Of a stretch of DNA of 64,000 bases, positions 1 through 8,271 are shown one piece after another (the first letter of the stretch is position 1; every line of letters begins with the position of its first letter). The notes under the pieces are model-generated. The model saw only the letters and a program-made list of their open reading frames with translations, was not told where the DNA came from and made no database searches. Where the stretch lies: positions 1,550,001 to 1,614,000 of the forward strand of contig NZ_CP119147.1 in NCBI RefSeq assembly GCF_029167645.1, read 5' to 3'. The position numbers were made by a program, and so were the translations under genes. The stretch is from Streptomyces sp. AM 2-1-1. GTDB lineage: Bacteria > Actinomycetota > Actinomycetes > Streptomycetales > Streptomycetaceae.

Positions 1-210
1 TACGGCAGCGGCTCGCCTCGTCCGTGCCGTAGGTACCCGTCCCACGCCGGCGGCACCATGCCCCGCCGCGAGGCACTTCGGCGTACCCGGTCCGGGTCCG
101 GGCGAGACCGGAGCGAGCGGAGACGCTCGCCCGCCCTCCCCCGCTCCGGCAGTCGGCCGGAGCCCGTTCCGCCCCAGGGCGGCACCCCACTTCCCAGCCA
201 GGGAGAAGCA

Positions 211-1842
211 ATGACGCTCAACAACGGGACGAAGTCGTCCCCCGGCCCAACCGCGGGGGCGGCCCGGAAACCGGGCTACGCGGGAACGCTGGCTGCCACC
301 TGCTGTGCGGTGTTCGTGGCCCAGGTGGCCAACGCGCTGCCGGCCTCGCTCAACGGACTCTTCCAGCAGGACCTGAACACCCACGGCTCGCAACTGACGT
401 GGATCACCTCGGCGTTCATGGTCGCGGTGGTCTGCTTCGAGTTCACCTTCGGCGTGCTCGGCGACATGTTCGGGCGCAAGCGCCTGATCACCATCGGCGC
501 CGGTCTGGTCGCCGCGGGCAGCACCGTGGCGGCGCTCGCCCCCAACGTGCACGTCCTCTGGGTCGGCACCGCGCTGAACGGCCTCGGCGCCGGCGCCATG
601 TTCCCCGGCTCGCTCACCATGCTCACCTCGGTCACCCGCACCAACCGTGAACGGGCCCACACCGTCGCCCTGTGGAGCGGCTTCCTCTCCGCCGGCGCGG
701 CCGTCTCGCCCCTGATCGGCGGGGCTTTCGCCCAAATCGGCTCCTGGCGCGGCTCCTTCTGGGTGCTCGTCGGGCTCGCGGTGGCGAGCATGGTGCTCAG
801 CCTCGTCCTGACCACGGAGTCGAAGGCGCCGGAAGGCCGCGAACTCGACGTGCCCGGCCAGATCACCTTCGCCATCGGCTTCGTCCTTGTGCTCTTCGCG
901 GCCGTCGAAGGGCCGGAATCGGGCTGGTTCACCCTCCCCGTCATCCTGGGCTTCGGTATCGGCCTCTGCTTCCTCGTCGGCTTCGTGGTGGTCGAACTGG
1001 GCGCCAGGTCCCCCATCTTCGACCTGACGCTCTTCCGGAACCGGGCCTTCACCGTCGCGTCCGTGGTCGCCGTCATCGGCATGCTCGCCTTCCTCGGCGC
1101 GTGCTTCGCGACGAGCATGTGGCTCGGTCCGATCCAGCACCAGGGACCGATGCGGGTCGCCATACCGTTCCTGCTGCTCCAAGGGCCCGCGTTCGTCCTC
1201 ATCCCGGTCGTCTCCCGACTGCTCCACCGGGTCGCCCCAACCTGGCTGCTGACCACGGGCTTCACCCTGATGGCCATCGGCTGCCTGCTCTGCACCCGGC
1301 TCGACATCAACGACCCCGGCCTGGGCGCCTTCGTCGTCCCCGACCTGCTGATCGGCATCGGCTTCGCGCTCTGCGTGAGTTCGGTGACGGCCGTCGCGCT
1401 CAACAGCGTGGCCCCGCACCGGGCCGGCATGGCGAGCGCCACCACCAACATGCTCCGTGACCTCGGGTTCGCCCTCGGCCCGGTCCTCGTCAGCGCGATC
1501 GCGCTGAGCAAGGCGGGCAGCGCCTTCACGGTGAACCTGACCGGCGCGGACATCCCCCTCGTCGACCGGGGCGCCGCGCGCGGCATCGCCGCCGACGGCG
1601 GCCCGATCGCCGTCAACAGCCTCCCGGCCGGCACCCCGGGATCGGCTGCGCACGCCATCGCCCTCGACGCCCTCGGCACCGGCTTCACCGGCGCCTTCCT
1701 CGTCTGCGGCGTCGCCGCCGCCGTGGCCGCGGTTCTGACCGCCGTCGGCATGATCGGCATCCGCCCGCACCGGACGGACGACCACGACCCCGCGGGCCCC
1801 GCCGACGTACGGCAGGGGACGCCGGAGCACGCGGCAAGGTGA
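211..1842 (+). CDS. MFS transporter, DHA2 (14-TM) drug-exporter type
   Basis: Integral membrane proton-coupled exporter of 543 aa. The ATG at 211 is chosen because GGGAG lies just upstream; an in-frame ATG at 58 would add about 51 low-complexity residues. Hydrophobic segments run through the whole length. The MFS motif-A loop GDMFGRKR is at residues 84-91. The length and segment number fit the EmrB/QacA DHA2 group rather than 12-TM DHA1. The substrate cannot be read from sequence. No cognate regulator is adjacent, and the gene appears monocistronic, with a hairpin just after its stop. The family call is firm; the drug-export role is inferred. Confidence 0.9.
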   Translation: MTLNNGTKSSPGPTAGAARKPGYAGTLAATCCAVFVAQVANALPASLNGLFQQDLNTHGSQLTWITSAFMVAVVCFEFTFGVLGDMFGRKRLITIGAGLVAAGSTVAALAPNVHVLWVGTALNGLGAGAMFPGSLTMLTSVTRTNRERAHTVALWSGFLSAGAAVSPLIGGAFAQIGSWRGSFWVLVGLAVASMVLSLVLTTESKAPEGRELDVPGQITFAIGFVLVLFAAVEGPESGWFTLPVILGFGIGLCFLVGFVVVELGARSPIFDLTLFRNRAFTVASVVAVIGMLAFLGACFATSMWLGPIQHQGPMRVAIPFLLLQGPAFVLIPVVSRLLHRVAPTWLLTTGFTLMAIGCLLCTRLDINDPGLGAFVVPDLLIGIGFALCVSSVTAVALNSVAPHRAGMASATTNMLRDLGFALGPVLVSAIALSKAGSAFTVNLTGADIPLVDRGAARGIAADGGPIAVNSLPAGTPGSAAHAIALDALGTGFTGAFLVCGVAAAVAAVLTAVGMIGIRPHRTDDHDPAGPADVRQGTPEHAAR

Positions 1843-1848
1843 CGTCCG

Positions 1849-1887
1849 CGGCGGGCCGTGCATCTCGGAGGGGTGAGCGGCCCGCCG
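1849..1887 (+). terminator. Stem-loop after MFS gene
   Basis: Arms CGGCGGGCCG and CGGCCCGCCG form a perfect 10-bp G/C stem with a 19-nt loop, starting 7 bp after the MFS stop. There is no clear U-tract, which is usual for streptomycete terminators. Confidence 0.5.
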
Positions 1888-2041
1888 GGGGCGGCCGGTC
1901 GGTGTGGCGGCGGCTTGTGCACCGGCGACGCCGGGAATGCCCCCTGGGCGGGGCATTTCTCGCCATTGTGGTAATGACCATGGGCCACAGAACTCCGTCC
2001 CCCTATGCTCGTCGCGTCGTGAGGGAATCGGGGGACGAGAC

Positions 2042-2383
2042 ATGGCAGGGTACAACGACGGTTACACGGCGAGCGGTGCCTCCATCAACGGGAATTCCCA
2101 CGTATTGATGGAGATCGCGGGCCTTCTCCACGAAGGCCGTCCCGACGGCGAGATGATCGTGATGGCCCGTGCACCCCGTACGCACCACGAGGTGTCCGAG
2201 GCGCTCGATTCTTTCGCGCGATTCAGCCGGAACCAGTTCCTGGACACCGTGTACCTCCTGGCCGCGCTCTCCACCAAGCTCAGGACGGCGGCAGGCGATT
2301 ACGTGCACGTCGATCACGCGACGGATGCCGCCTTCCGCGGCCTTCTGGTATCGATCACCTATGCGCCGCCCGCCGGGGGATGA
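2042..2383 (+). CDS. Small hypothetical protein, first gene of lysozyme-like operon
   Basis: A 113-aa acidic, mostly helical protein. The ATG at 2042 is preferred because GGGGGACGAG precedes it; longer in-frame extensions are arginine/proline-rich and look non-coding. I recognise no domain. Its size, helical character and four-base overlap (ATGA) with the next gene, whose N-terminus is also helical, resemble the small partner proteins encoded beside type VII (ESX/WXG100) substrates. I see no clear WXG motif, so that assignment is only contextual. A TATGCT hexamer at 2004-2009 could be its -10 element. Confidence 0.7.
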   Translation: MAGYNDGYTASGASINGNSHVLMEIAGLLHEGRPDGEMIVMARAPRTHHEVSEALDSFARFSRNQFLDTVYLLAALSTKLRTAAGDYVHVDHATDAAFRGLLVSITYAPPAGG

Positions 2384-3771
2384 TCCCGATGACCTACCGA
2401 GTCGACGTCGAGTTCCTCGAACTCTGCAATCCGGCCCTGATCGAGCGGAACGCCCAGGAGTACCACCGTCTCCACCAGTTGCTGGATTCGACCGACGGCG
2501 CCTTCTTCAAGGCCTCCCGTACGGAGTGGGTGAGCGAGGCCCACGACCTCTACGCCACACGCCTGCGCGAAGCGGAGAGCGTCGCCGCGGCGCTCTCGGG
2601 CGCCTACCGGAAATCGTCGGCCGCTCTCGTCGACTACGCGGAAGCCGTCGGCCGCGCGAAGACGCACTTCGAGAACGGACGGACGAGCGAGTCCCACCTG
2701 TCCCACGTCATGGCGAGGGTGGCCGAGGCCGTGACCGAGACGGCGCGGCGGGCGGAGCCGATGCGACAGTGGGAGGATCTCCGCAAGAGAACCGGCGTCC
2801 TCGACTGGCTGGCCGAGATCACCGTGGACGTCGACGGGATCCGTGACGAAGCGGAACGGCATTACCACGCGGCGAAGAACGATTTCGGTGACGCCCAGCG
2901 GATCGAACGCGAGGCCCGGACGATCTGTCTGGCCGAACTGGCCGGTGCACGGCGTTCCCTACCGGAATTCCGGGGAGACGTACCCGACCCGTCGACATTG
3001 CTCGCGGCCATGCCGGCGTTCCGCGGCGAAATCGCCGAAGCCCGGAACGATCCTCATGTCGCTCTGTCGGGAGCGGGGCCCAAGGTCGACACCATGACCG
3101 CGAACACCGGCGGCGACCGGGTCTCTCCCAAACTCGCGGAGATCCGTTCACGGCTCGACGGAATGCCGCCGGCCATGGACCAGAACAGGTGGCTGCCCTC
3201 CGATTCCGACGACGAACGGCAGAAGTGGATTCACGCCAATCGTCGGCACATCGAGGACGCTGCCGCCTACACCGGCCTCCCTGCGGACATGATCGCCGGA
3301 ATCGCCTGGCAGGAGGTCCAGGGTGATCCGAAATGGGTCGACGACGTCGCCGAGAACTACCGGCGGAATCAGGACCAGGTGTGGCCGGAATTCCAGTGGG
3401 TCGCGGGAAAGTTGGGCCTCTCCGGCGAGGCGGACCAGACGTCCATGGGGCCCATTGCCATACAGCTCCGCAGGTCGGCGGAGGTACTCGGATACGACCC
3501 GGAGAACATGACACCGGCCCAGCACGACGAGGTCGAGAAAGCCACCCAGGACCCGGCGACCAATGTGTACATCGCGTCGGAGTACCTCGCGCAGCTGAAA
3601 GCGGAGAGCTCGTTCGCCGATGTGCCCGCCGAGCAGATGACTCCCGCCCAGTACCAGGAGCTCGCGGCCCGCTACAACGGCGGCCCGGGATGGCTGACCG
3701 ACGACGCCCAGGCGTACGGGCGGGGGTTCGGCTACAACCTCGACCGGGCGCGCCAGGCTCTCCGTGACTGA
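2380..3771 (+). CDS. Helical N-terminus plus lysozyme-like (transglycosylase) C-terminal domain protein
   Basis: A 463-aa protein without a signal peptide. Residues 1-250 are charged and helical, like LXG/WXG-type secretion heads. Residues 275-463 look like a lytic transglycosylase/lysozyme-fold domain: GIAWQE with candidate catalytic Glu312, a TSMGPIAIQ stretch near 355-363 like the SxGxxQ motif, and RYNGGPG at 431-437. It probably cleaves peptidoglycan outside the cell, exported by a non-Sec route. It overlaps its upstream partner by ATGA and the downstream membrane protein by 8 bp, so translation is coupled. A second ATG at 2389 is an alternative start. The fold call is moderately firm; type VII export is inference. 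Confidence 0.75.
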   Translation: MIPMTYRVDVEFLELCNPALIERNAQEYHRLHQLLDSTDGAFFKASRTEWVSEAHDLYATRLREAESVAAALSGAYRKSSAALVDYAEAVGRAKTHFENGRTSESHLSHVMARVAEAVTETARRAEPMRQWEDLRKRTGVLDWLAEITVDVDGIRDEAERHYHAAKNDFGDAQRIEREARTICLAELAGARRSLPEFRGDVPDPSTLLAAMPAFRGEIAEARNDPHVALSGAGPKVDTMTANTGGDRVSPKLAEIRSRLDGMPPAMDQNRWLPSDSDDERQKWIHANRRHIEDAAAYTGLPADMIAGIAWQEVQGDPKWVDDVAENYRRNQDQVWPEFQWVAGKLGLSGEADQTSMGPIAIQLRRSAEVLGYDPENMTPAQHDEVEKATQDPATNVYIASEYLAQLKAESSFADVPAEQMTPAQYQELAARYNGGPGWLTDDAQAYGRGFGYNLDRARQALRD

Positions 3772-4114
3772 CACGCAGGGGAGCCGAGGAGCACGGCGGG
3801 CGGAAGGGAGACGACGGCCGGTGGGCGGGACCGCGGCCACCCTCCTCTGCGCGGGAGTCCTGCTGGCGCTGCACGCCCTCGGCGGCTTCCTGCTGCTCAA
3901 CGCCCTGCTCACCGAGTCCGAGGGGCCGTGGGACCACACGGTCACGGACACCGTCCGTCTGATGGCGGTCCTCGCAGTGGTGACGGAGGCGCTGGCCGCC
4001 GGGCTCACCGGCGCCTTCACGAGGCTGGTCGGCCTTGGCCGGTGGTGGTACGCGGTTCCGGCTCTGCTGATCCTGACGGCGCTCACGCGCATGGTGTTCG
4101 CCCCGGCTCCCTGA
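3764..4114 (+). CDS. Small membrane protein, third gene of lysozyme-like operon
   Basis: A 116-aa protein starting at a GTG that overlaps the previous gene by 8 bp. After an arginine-rich cytoplasmic head (residues 1-20) it has about three hydrophobic segments, near 22-46, 62-84 and 94-112. I recognise no family. The tight overlap suggests it acts with the upstream cell-wall-active protein, for example as a membrane anchor, export helper or immunity partner; this is inferred only from position. Confidence 0.7.
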   Translation: MTDTQGSRGARRAEGRRRPVGGTAATLLCAGVLLALHALGGFLLLNALLTESEGPWDHTVTDTVRLMAVLAVVTEALAAGLTGAFTRLVGLGRWWYAVPALLILTALTRMVFAPAP

Positions 4115-4194
4115 CCGGCGGGCGGTCACGCCGTTGGTCGTACGCCGCCCGAGCCGGGAGCCGCGAGGGCTTCGGGCCGCCTCGAGGTCCGGCC

Positions 4195-4689
4195 TCAGGT
4201 CCGGCCCGCAGGTCCCACACCCGGACGTGCTACGGACGGCAGGTCCCACTCCGCCACGACGGTCTTGCCGACAGGCGGACGGTCGAGCACCTCCCAGCGG
4301 TCGGCGAGCGCCTCCACCAGGAGCATCCCCCGGCCGCTCTCCGCGAGCGGCGGCATCGCGGGGGGTGGGGCACCCGGCGCGGGCGGCCGGGTTTCGCCCC
4401 GGGCGTCGGAGACCGCGAGGCGCGGGGTCCCGTCCACGATCTCCGCGGTGACCTCGAAGTCCCGGCCGGACACGCGGCCGTGCGTGGCCGCGTTGGCGGT
4501 GAGTTCGGCGACGAGCCGGGCGGCGGTGTCGGATGCCTCGCTGCCGTACGGGACTCCCCAGCCGTCGAGTTGGTGGAGCACGAACCTGCGGGCGAGGCGT
4601 GCGCCGCGCGGCGTGGAACGGAAGCGCTGGACGAACAGGGCTGCCGGAGGGAGCACGTGGCCGGTCGCGGACGAGGACGGAGGTGTCAT
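4195..4689 (-). CDS. RsbW-like ATP-binding protein (HATPase_c_2 anti-sigma type)
   Basis: A 164-aa GHKL-fold protein. The N box (ELTANAATHG, residues 62-71), a degenerate G1 box (SDARGE, 94-99), a G2-like GRGMLLVEALADRW (119-132) and a terminal GKTVVAEWDL (141-150) are visible. Such single-domain kinases are abundant in Streptomyces. They work as anti-sigma or anti-anti-sigma switches, or sit beside DUF397 proteins. No sigma factor or STAS partner is adjacent, so the target is unknown. The ATG at 4689 is chosen because the ATPase domain begins soon after it; upstream in-frame sequence is Arg/Pro-rich. Confidence 0.85.
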   Translation of the reverse strand: MTPPSSSATGHVLPPAALFVQRFRSTPRGARLARRFVLHQLDGWGVPYGSEASDTAARLVAELTANAATHGRVSGRDFEVTAEIVDGTPRLAVSDARGETRPPAPGAPPPAMPPLAESGRGMLLVEALADRWEVLDRPPVGKTVVAEWDLPSVARPGVGPAGRT

Positions 4690-5080
4690 GCGCCCACGAT
4701 GGTGGCGCCGAGCCCCCCTGACCAGTGCCGACGCGCGTACGGCACTCCGGCGTACGCTCGGCCCGGCTGATCGGTACGCGGCACCAGCGCGAGGTTGCTC
4801 CGGGCTGCGAGCCGCCGGCCGCCTCGCCCCGGCCGGGACACCCGCATTTCGGTCCACTCGACCATGAGCCCGGCGGCCGAGTCCGGTGTGAGGGTGCGTC
4901 ACCCACCGGCAGGTGCCGCCGCCGTGCGCCTGCCCGTGCACGCGCCGCAGGTGCCTGGCCCCATCGTGAGCCGCAGGGCGGTGGCGGTGACCGTCTGGCC
5001 GCTCTCTCCGCCGGACCGGACGCGCTCCTGCCGGACCACCCGGGCCATCGCCCCATGGGGTCCGGCGGCGACGCGATCTC

Positions 5081-5109
5081 TTGACGCCCTCCGCGTCCGC
5101 CCCTAGGGT
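5081..5109 (+). promoter_or_regulatory. Putative sigma-70-type promoter of the beta-helix gene
   Basis: TTGACG (5081-5086) and TAGGGT (5104-5109) are separated by exactly 17 bp, close to the HrdB consensus. The start codon follows about 100 bp downstream. I see no gene or other structure in the rest of the 4690-5212 gap. Confidence 0.55.
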
Positions 5110-5120
5110 CCGCAAACGGC

Positions 5121-5135
5121 AGACGTCAGACGTCT
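5121..5135 (+). promoter_or_regulatory. AGACGTC direct repeat at the predicted transcription start
   Basis: Two head-to-tail copies of AGACGTC (5121-5127, 5128-5134) lie just after the predicted -10 box. Each contains the palindrome GACGTC, and another GACGTC occurs at 5191-5196. The position fits a repressor operator; no regulator is identified. Confidence 0.35.
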
Positions 5136-5212
5136 ACCACTCCGCTCGACCGGCACCACACGTTCCGCATGACCATCCGGACTTCCACCTGACGTCTTCT
5201 CAGGGAGCCACC

Positions 5213-7195
5213 GTGCGTGTACGAAAACTCGCCTTGTTCCTCGCCGCCTCACTCCTGCCCCTGGCACCCGTGTGGGGGGGCGCCTCGCCCGCGCAGGCCT
5301 CGGTCCAGGCCGCGGCCTACTACGTGGATTGCGGGGCCACCGCGGCCGGAGACGGTAGCCAGGCCAGACCCTGGAACACCCTCGCGCCGGTCAACGGCAG
5401 CACGTTCCAGCCCGGCGACGCGATCCTCCTCAAACGCGGCGCCACCTGCACGGGACAGCAACTGTTCCCCAAGGGTTCGGGGGTGCAGGGCCGGCCCATC
5501 ACGGTGGACGCCTACGGCACCGGAGCCAAACCCCGGCTGGCCGGCGCCGGTCAGGTGACCGATGTCGTGCGGCTCGCCGACCAGCAGTACTGGGAGATAC
5601 ACAATCTCGACGTCTCCAACAAGGGCGACACCGCCGCGACACGGCGCGGCGTGCACATCACCCGCACCGACTCCGGGACGGGCACCTACTACCGCCTCAG
5701 CGGGCTCGACGTCCACGACGTCAACGGCAACCAGACCAAGAAGGACGACGACGCCAGCGCGGGCATCTTCTTCGAGGTGCTCGGCAATACCACGGCCACC
5801 AAGTTCGACGATGTCGCCATCGTGGACAACACGGTCAGGACCGTGGACCGCTACGGCATCCACTTCTGGACCCGGTGGATGCAGCGCCCGGAGCTGAGGA
5901 ACCCCAACTGCGGTGCGGCCTGCGGTACGTGGGTGCCGCAGACCGGCGTCGTGATCCGCAACAACACGGTCTCCGACATCGGGGGCGACGCGATCGTCCC
6001 TCACCACACCGAGAGTGCCGTCGTCGAGTACAACACGGTCGACGGCTTCCGCGAGCGCGAACCCCAGCACTGCGCCGCGGGCATCTGGGGGTGGAACACC
6101 AACCGCGCCCTGTACCAGTACAACGAGGTCAGCGGCGGTAAGAGCACCTGCGACGGACAAGGGCTGGACATCGACGAGGCGAACATCGCCACCGTCTACC
6201 AGTACAACTACAGCCACGACAACGAGGGTGGCTTCATCCTCCTGTGCAACGGCTCCGGCTCCACGAGCGCCGACAACGTGGTGCGCTACAACGTCAGCCA
6301 GAACGACGGCGGGCAGCTCTTCGACATGGTCTGCGCCAAGACCGCCAACACGCAGATCTACAACAACACCTTCTACCTCTCGAAGCCGGTCGACGTCATC
6401 AGCAACGGCAACGGCTCCACCGGAGACAACGCCGCCTTCCGCAACAACATCTTCCACGTGGTCACGTCCCAGGCCACCTACCTCAACGCGAGCGCCCTCA
6501 CCTTCGACGCGAACGTCTTCTACGGCAACCACCCCTCCGGAGAGCCGGCGGACGCCCGCAAGGTGACCACCGACCCCGTGCTCACCGCGCCCGGTACGGC
6601 CACCTCCCGCGCCGACGCAGGTGGCTACCGCCTCGGGGCCGGGTCGTCCGCACTGGCCAACGGCGTGGTCATGACCTCCTCCGCCACCCGCGACTACTTC
6701 GGCAACCCGGTGCCGGGGAACTGCGCGCCCGACCGGGGCGCCCACCAGCTGTCGACGACGTGCACCCCGCCCCAGGGCCCGGCGAACGGTGTCCACCGGA
6801 TCTCCGCGGGCACCCAGGCCATCGACGTCCCGGCCAACTCCACGGCGGGCGGGACCCGGTTGACCACCTGGCAATGGCACGGCGGGCAGAACCAGAAGTG
6901 GACGGTGACCGCCGACACGGACGGCACGTACGCGCTGAAGAACGTCAACTCCGGACTGTGCGCGGATGTCGGTGACAACTCCACCTCGTCCGGCGCCGCC
7001 ATCATCCAATGGCCGTGCAGCGGCGCTCCCAACCAACGGTGGACCGCCACGGCCAAGGACGGCGGCTACACCCTCACCGCCCGGTCCAGCGGCCTGCTCC
7101 TGACCGCGGCGTCCACCGCTGACGGCGCACTGCTCACCCAGCGTCCGGCGGCTCCCGGGGCCATCCAGACCTGGGCCTTCACCAAAGTGTCCTGA
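5213..7195 (+). CDS. Secreted right-handed beta-helix protein with C-terminal ricin-type lectin domain
   Basis: A 660-aa Sec-secreted protein. The signal peptide covers about residues 1-29, with cleavage after AQA. Residues about 30-510 carry many N-N-T/N-V turns and an NAAFRNNIF-type ladder, typical of parallel beta-helix (pectate-lyase/PbH1-like) proteins that bind or cut polysaccharide. Residues about 525-660 form a ricin/CBM13 beta-trefoil with QxW-type repeats (NQKW, NQRW, IQTW). The GTG at 5213 follows GGGAG; upstream in-frame sequence is not signal-like. It probably acts on plant or microbial polysaccharide outside the cell; the substrate is unknown. It has its own promoter and appears monocistronic. 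Confidence 0.88.
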   Translation: MRVRKLALFLAASLLPLAPVWGGASPAQASVQAAAYYVDCGATAAGDGSQARPWNTLAPVNGSTFQPGDAILLKRGATCTGQQLFPKGSGVQGRPITVDAYGTGAKPRLAGAGQVTDVVRLADQQYWEIHNLDVSNKGDTAATRRGVHITRTDSGTGTYYRLSGLDVHDVNGNQTKKDDDASAGIFFEVLGNTTATKFDDVAIVDNTVRTVDRYGIHFWTRWMQRPELRNPNCGAACGTWVPQTGVVIRNNTVSDIGGDAIVPHHTESAVVEYNTVDGFREREPQHCAAGIWGWNTNRALYQYNEVSGGKSTCDGQGLDIDEANIATVYQYNYSHDNEGGFILLCNGSGSTSADNVVRYNVSQNDGGQLFDMVCAKTANTQIYNNTFYLSKPVDVISNGNGSTGDNAAFRNNIFHVVTSQATYLNASALTFDANVFYGNHPSGEPADARKVTTDPVLTAPGTATSRADAGGYRLGAGSSALANGVVMTSSATRDYFGNPVPGNCAPDRGAHQLSTTCTPPQGPANGVHRISAGTQAIDVPANSTAGGTRLTTWQWHGGQNQKWTVTADTDGTYALKNVNSGLCADVGDNSTSSGAAIIQWPCSGAPNQRWTATAKDGGYTLTARSSGLLLTAASTADGALLTQRPAAPGAIQTWAFTKVS

Positions 7196-7438
7196 GCCGC
7201 ACCGCTCCGGACGGCCGTGGCCGGCCCAGCACGTCCGTCCCGAGGGCGGGGCGTGGCGCGGTCCGGCTACGGCGGGGCACCGGGCCGTTTCCCCACACCC
7301 CCGCCTGCCTCCCGGATGCTCCGGGTCTCCAAGGACCGGGAGAGCCCTGACCTCGCCCAGTCCCCCGCCGCCTGGCGCGACTTCGTCACCCCCGCCGCCC
7401 AGAGCCGAGCCGTACGCCCCGTGCCGGGCGAGCCGTGG

Positions 7439-7478
7439 TCAGGGGCGGCCCTCCTGCGCACGGGCGGGCCGCCCCTGA
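7439..7478. terminator. Large inverted repeat between convergent genes
   Basis: Arms TCAGGGGCGGCCC and GGGCCGCCCCTGA are perfectly complementary over 13 bp with a 14-nt loop. The repeat sits between the plus-strand beta-helix gene and the minus-strand lipoprotein gene and could stop transcription from both sides. I see nothing else in 7196-7552. Confidence 0.5.
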
Positions 7479-7552
7479 TCACGGCCGTTCCCGCGTATGC
7501 CTGCCTACGGCCAGGGGGCAGGGCGGGTACGGGAGCGGGGCAAGGTCATCCC

Positions 7553-8242
7553 TTACGCAGGGTCCAGCGAAGGCCGGGCGGGCAGGCCGCCGTTCCCCTC
7601 GCAGTGCAGCTCCTTGGCCATGGCCAGCGAGAAGGAGTGGGCCACGGTCGCGTACGCGTCCTTCAACGCCCCGTTACCGTCATCGGGTTTCTCGGGCATA
7701 CCCCAGCGCTGAACGCCGATCTCGATGTGGGCCGCTCCCGCCGACTGGCCCAACTTGTCGCTCGTGCACGCAAACTGGAGCAGCGCCTTCTCCGGGGAGG
7801 TCACGGCCCACTCCCCCATCTTCAGCGCGACGAACTCCTCGCCCGGGACGCCGGTCGAGACCTCGTCGGCCACTCGCCAGCTGATCTTGAGTTCGACCTC
7901 CGGCGTTCCGACGGGCGTGAAGACGAGGCAGGCGTCCTCGGTGCCGTCGGTGGGGGTGATCGGGTACTCGGCGACCAGGTTCTCCGCAGCCTGCGTGACG
8001 GTGTACTTCTTCCCCGATGCCTCGAAGCGCGAAGAGCCGGTCATCACCTTCAGGGCCTTCGCCGCGTCGGCGGACATCGCGTTCCCGCCGCAGAGTTGTG
8101 TCCCTGTCACGGCCTCGTCTGCCGCTTTCGAGGTGTTGTCCTCGTCGCCCCCGCAGCCGGTGGCGCCGACGAACAACGAGCCGGCCATGGCCGCAGCGAG
8201 GCACCCCCCGCGCACTGACCTACGACTGATCACTATCCGCAT
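7553..8242 (-). CDS. Secreted lipoprotein of unknown function, last gene of type VII-like operon
   Basis: A 229-aa protein with an arginine-containing signal peptide and a lipobox ending at Cys30 (VGATGC), so it is lipid-anchored outside the membrane. The mature part is acidic and contains several cysteines (near CGG, ACL, ACT and HCE), which may form disulfides. I recognise no enzymatic motif. It starts 29 bp after the large DUF6571-like gene and is probably cotranscribed with it. It may be an extracellular partner or immunity-type protein for that product; this is inferred only from gene order. Confidence 0.85.
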   Translation of the reverse strand: MRIVISRRSVRGGCLAAAMAGSLFVGATGCGGDEDNTSKAADEAVTGTQLCGGNAMSADAAKALKVMTGSSRFEASGKKYTVTQAAENLVAEYPITPTDGTEDACLVFTPVGTPEVELKISWRVADEVSTGVPGEEFVALKMGEWAVTSPEKALLQFACTSDKLGQSAGAAHIEIGVQRWGMPEKPDDGNGALKDAYATVAHSFSLAMAKELHCEGNGGLPARPSLDPA

Positions 8243-8271
8243 CCTTCTGTTTCCTCGGCCGTCCAGCAGCC

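Noticed and set aside
2819..5056. Very long minus-strand open frame (745 codons) opposite the lysozyme-like operon
   Set aside because: It is Arg/Pro/Ser-rich, has no domain, and runs antisense across three well-supported genes; typical of high-G+C shadow frames.
5249..7036. Minus-strand open frame of 595 codons opposite the beta-helix gene
   Set aside because: Val/Gly/Asp repeats mirror the codon bias of the sense gene; no signal, motif or ribosome site.
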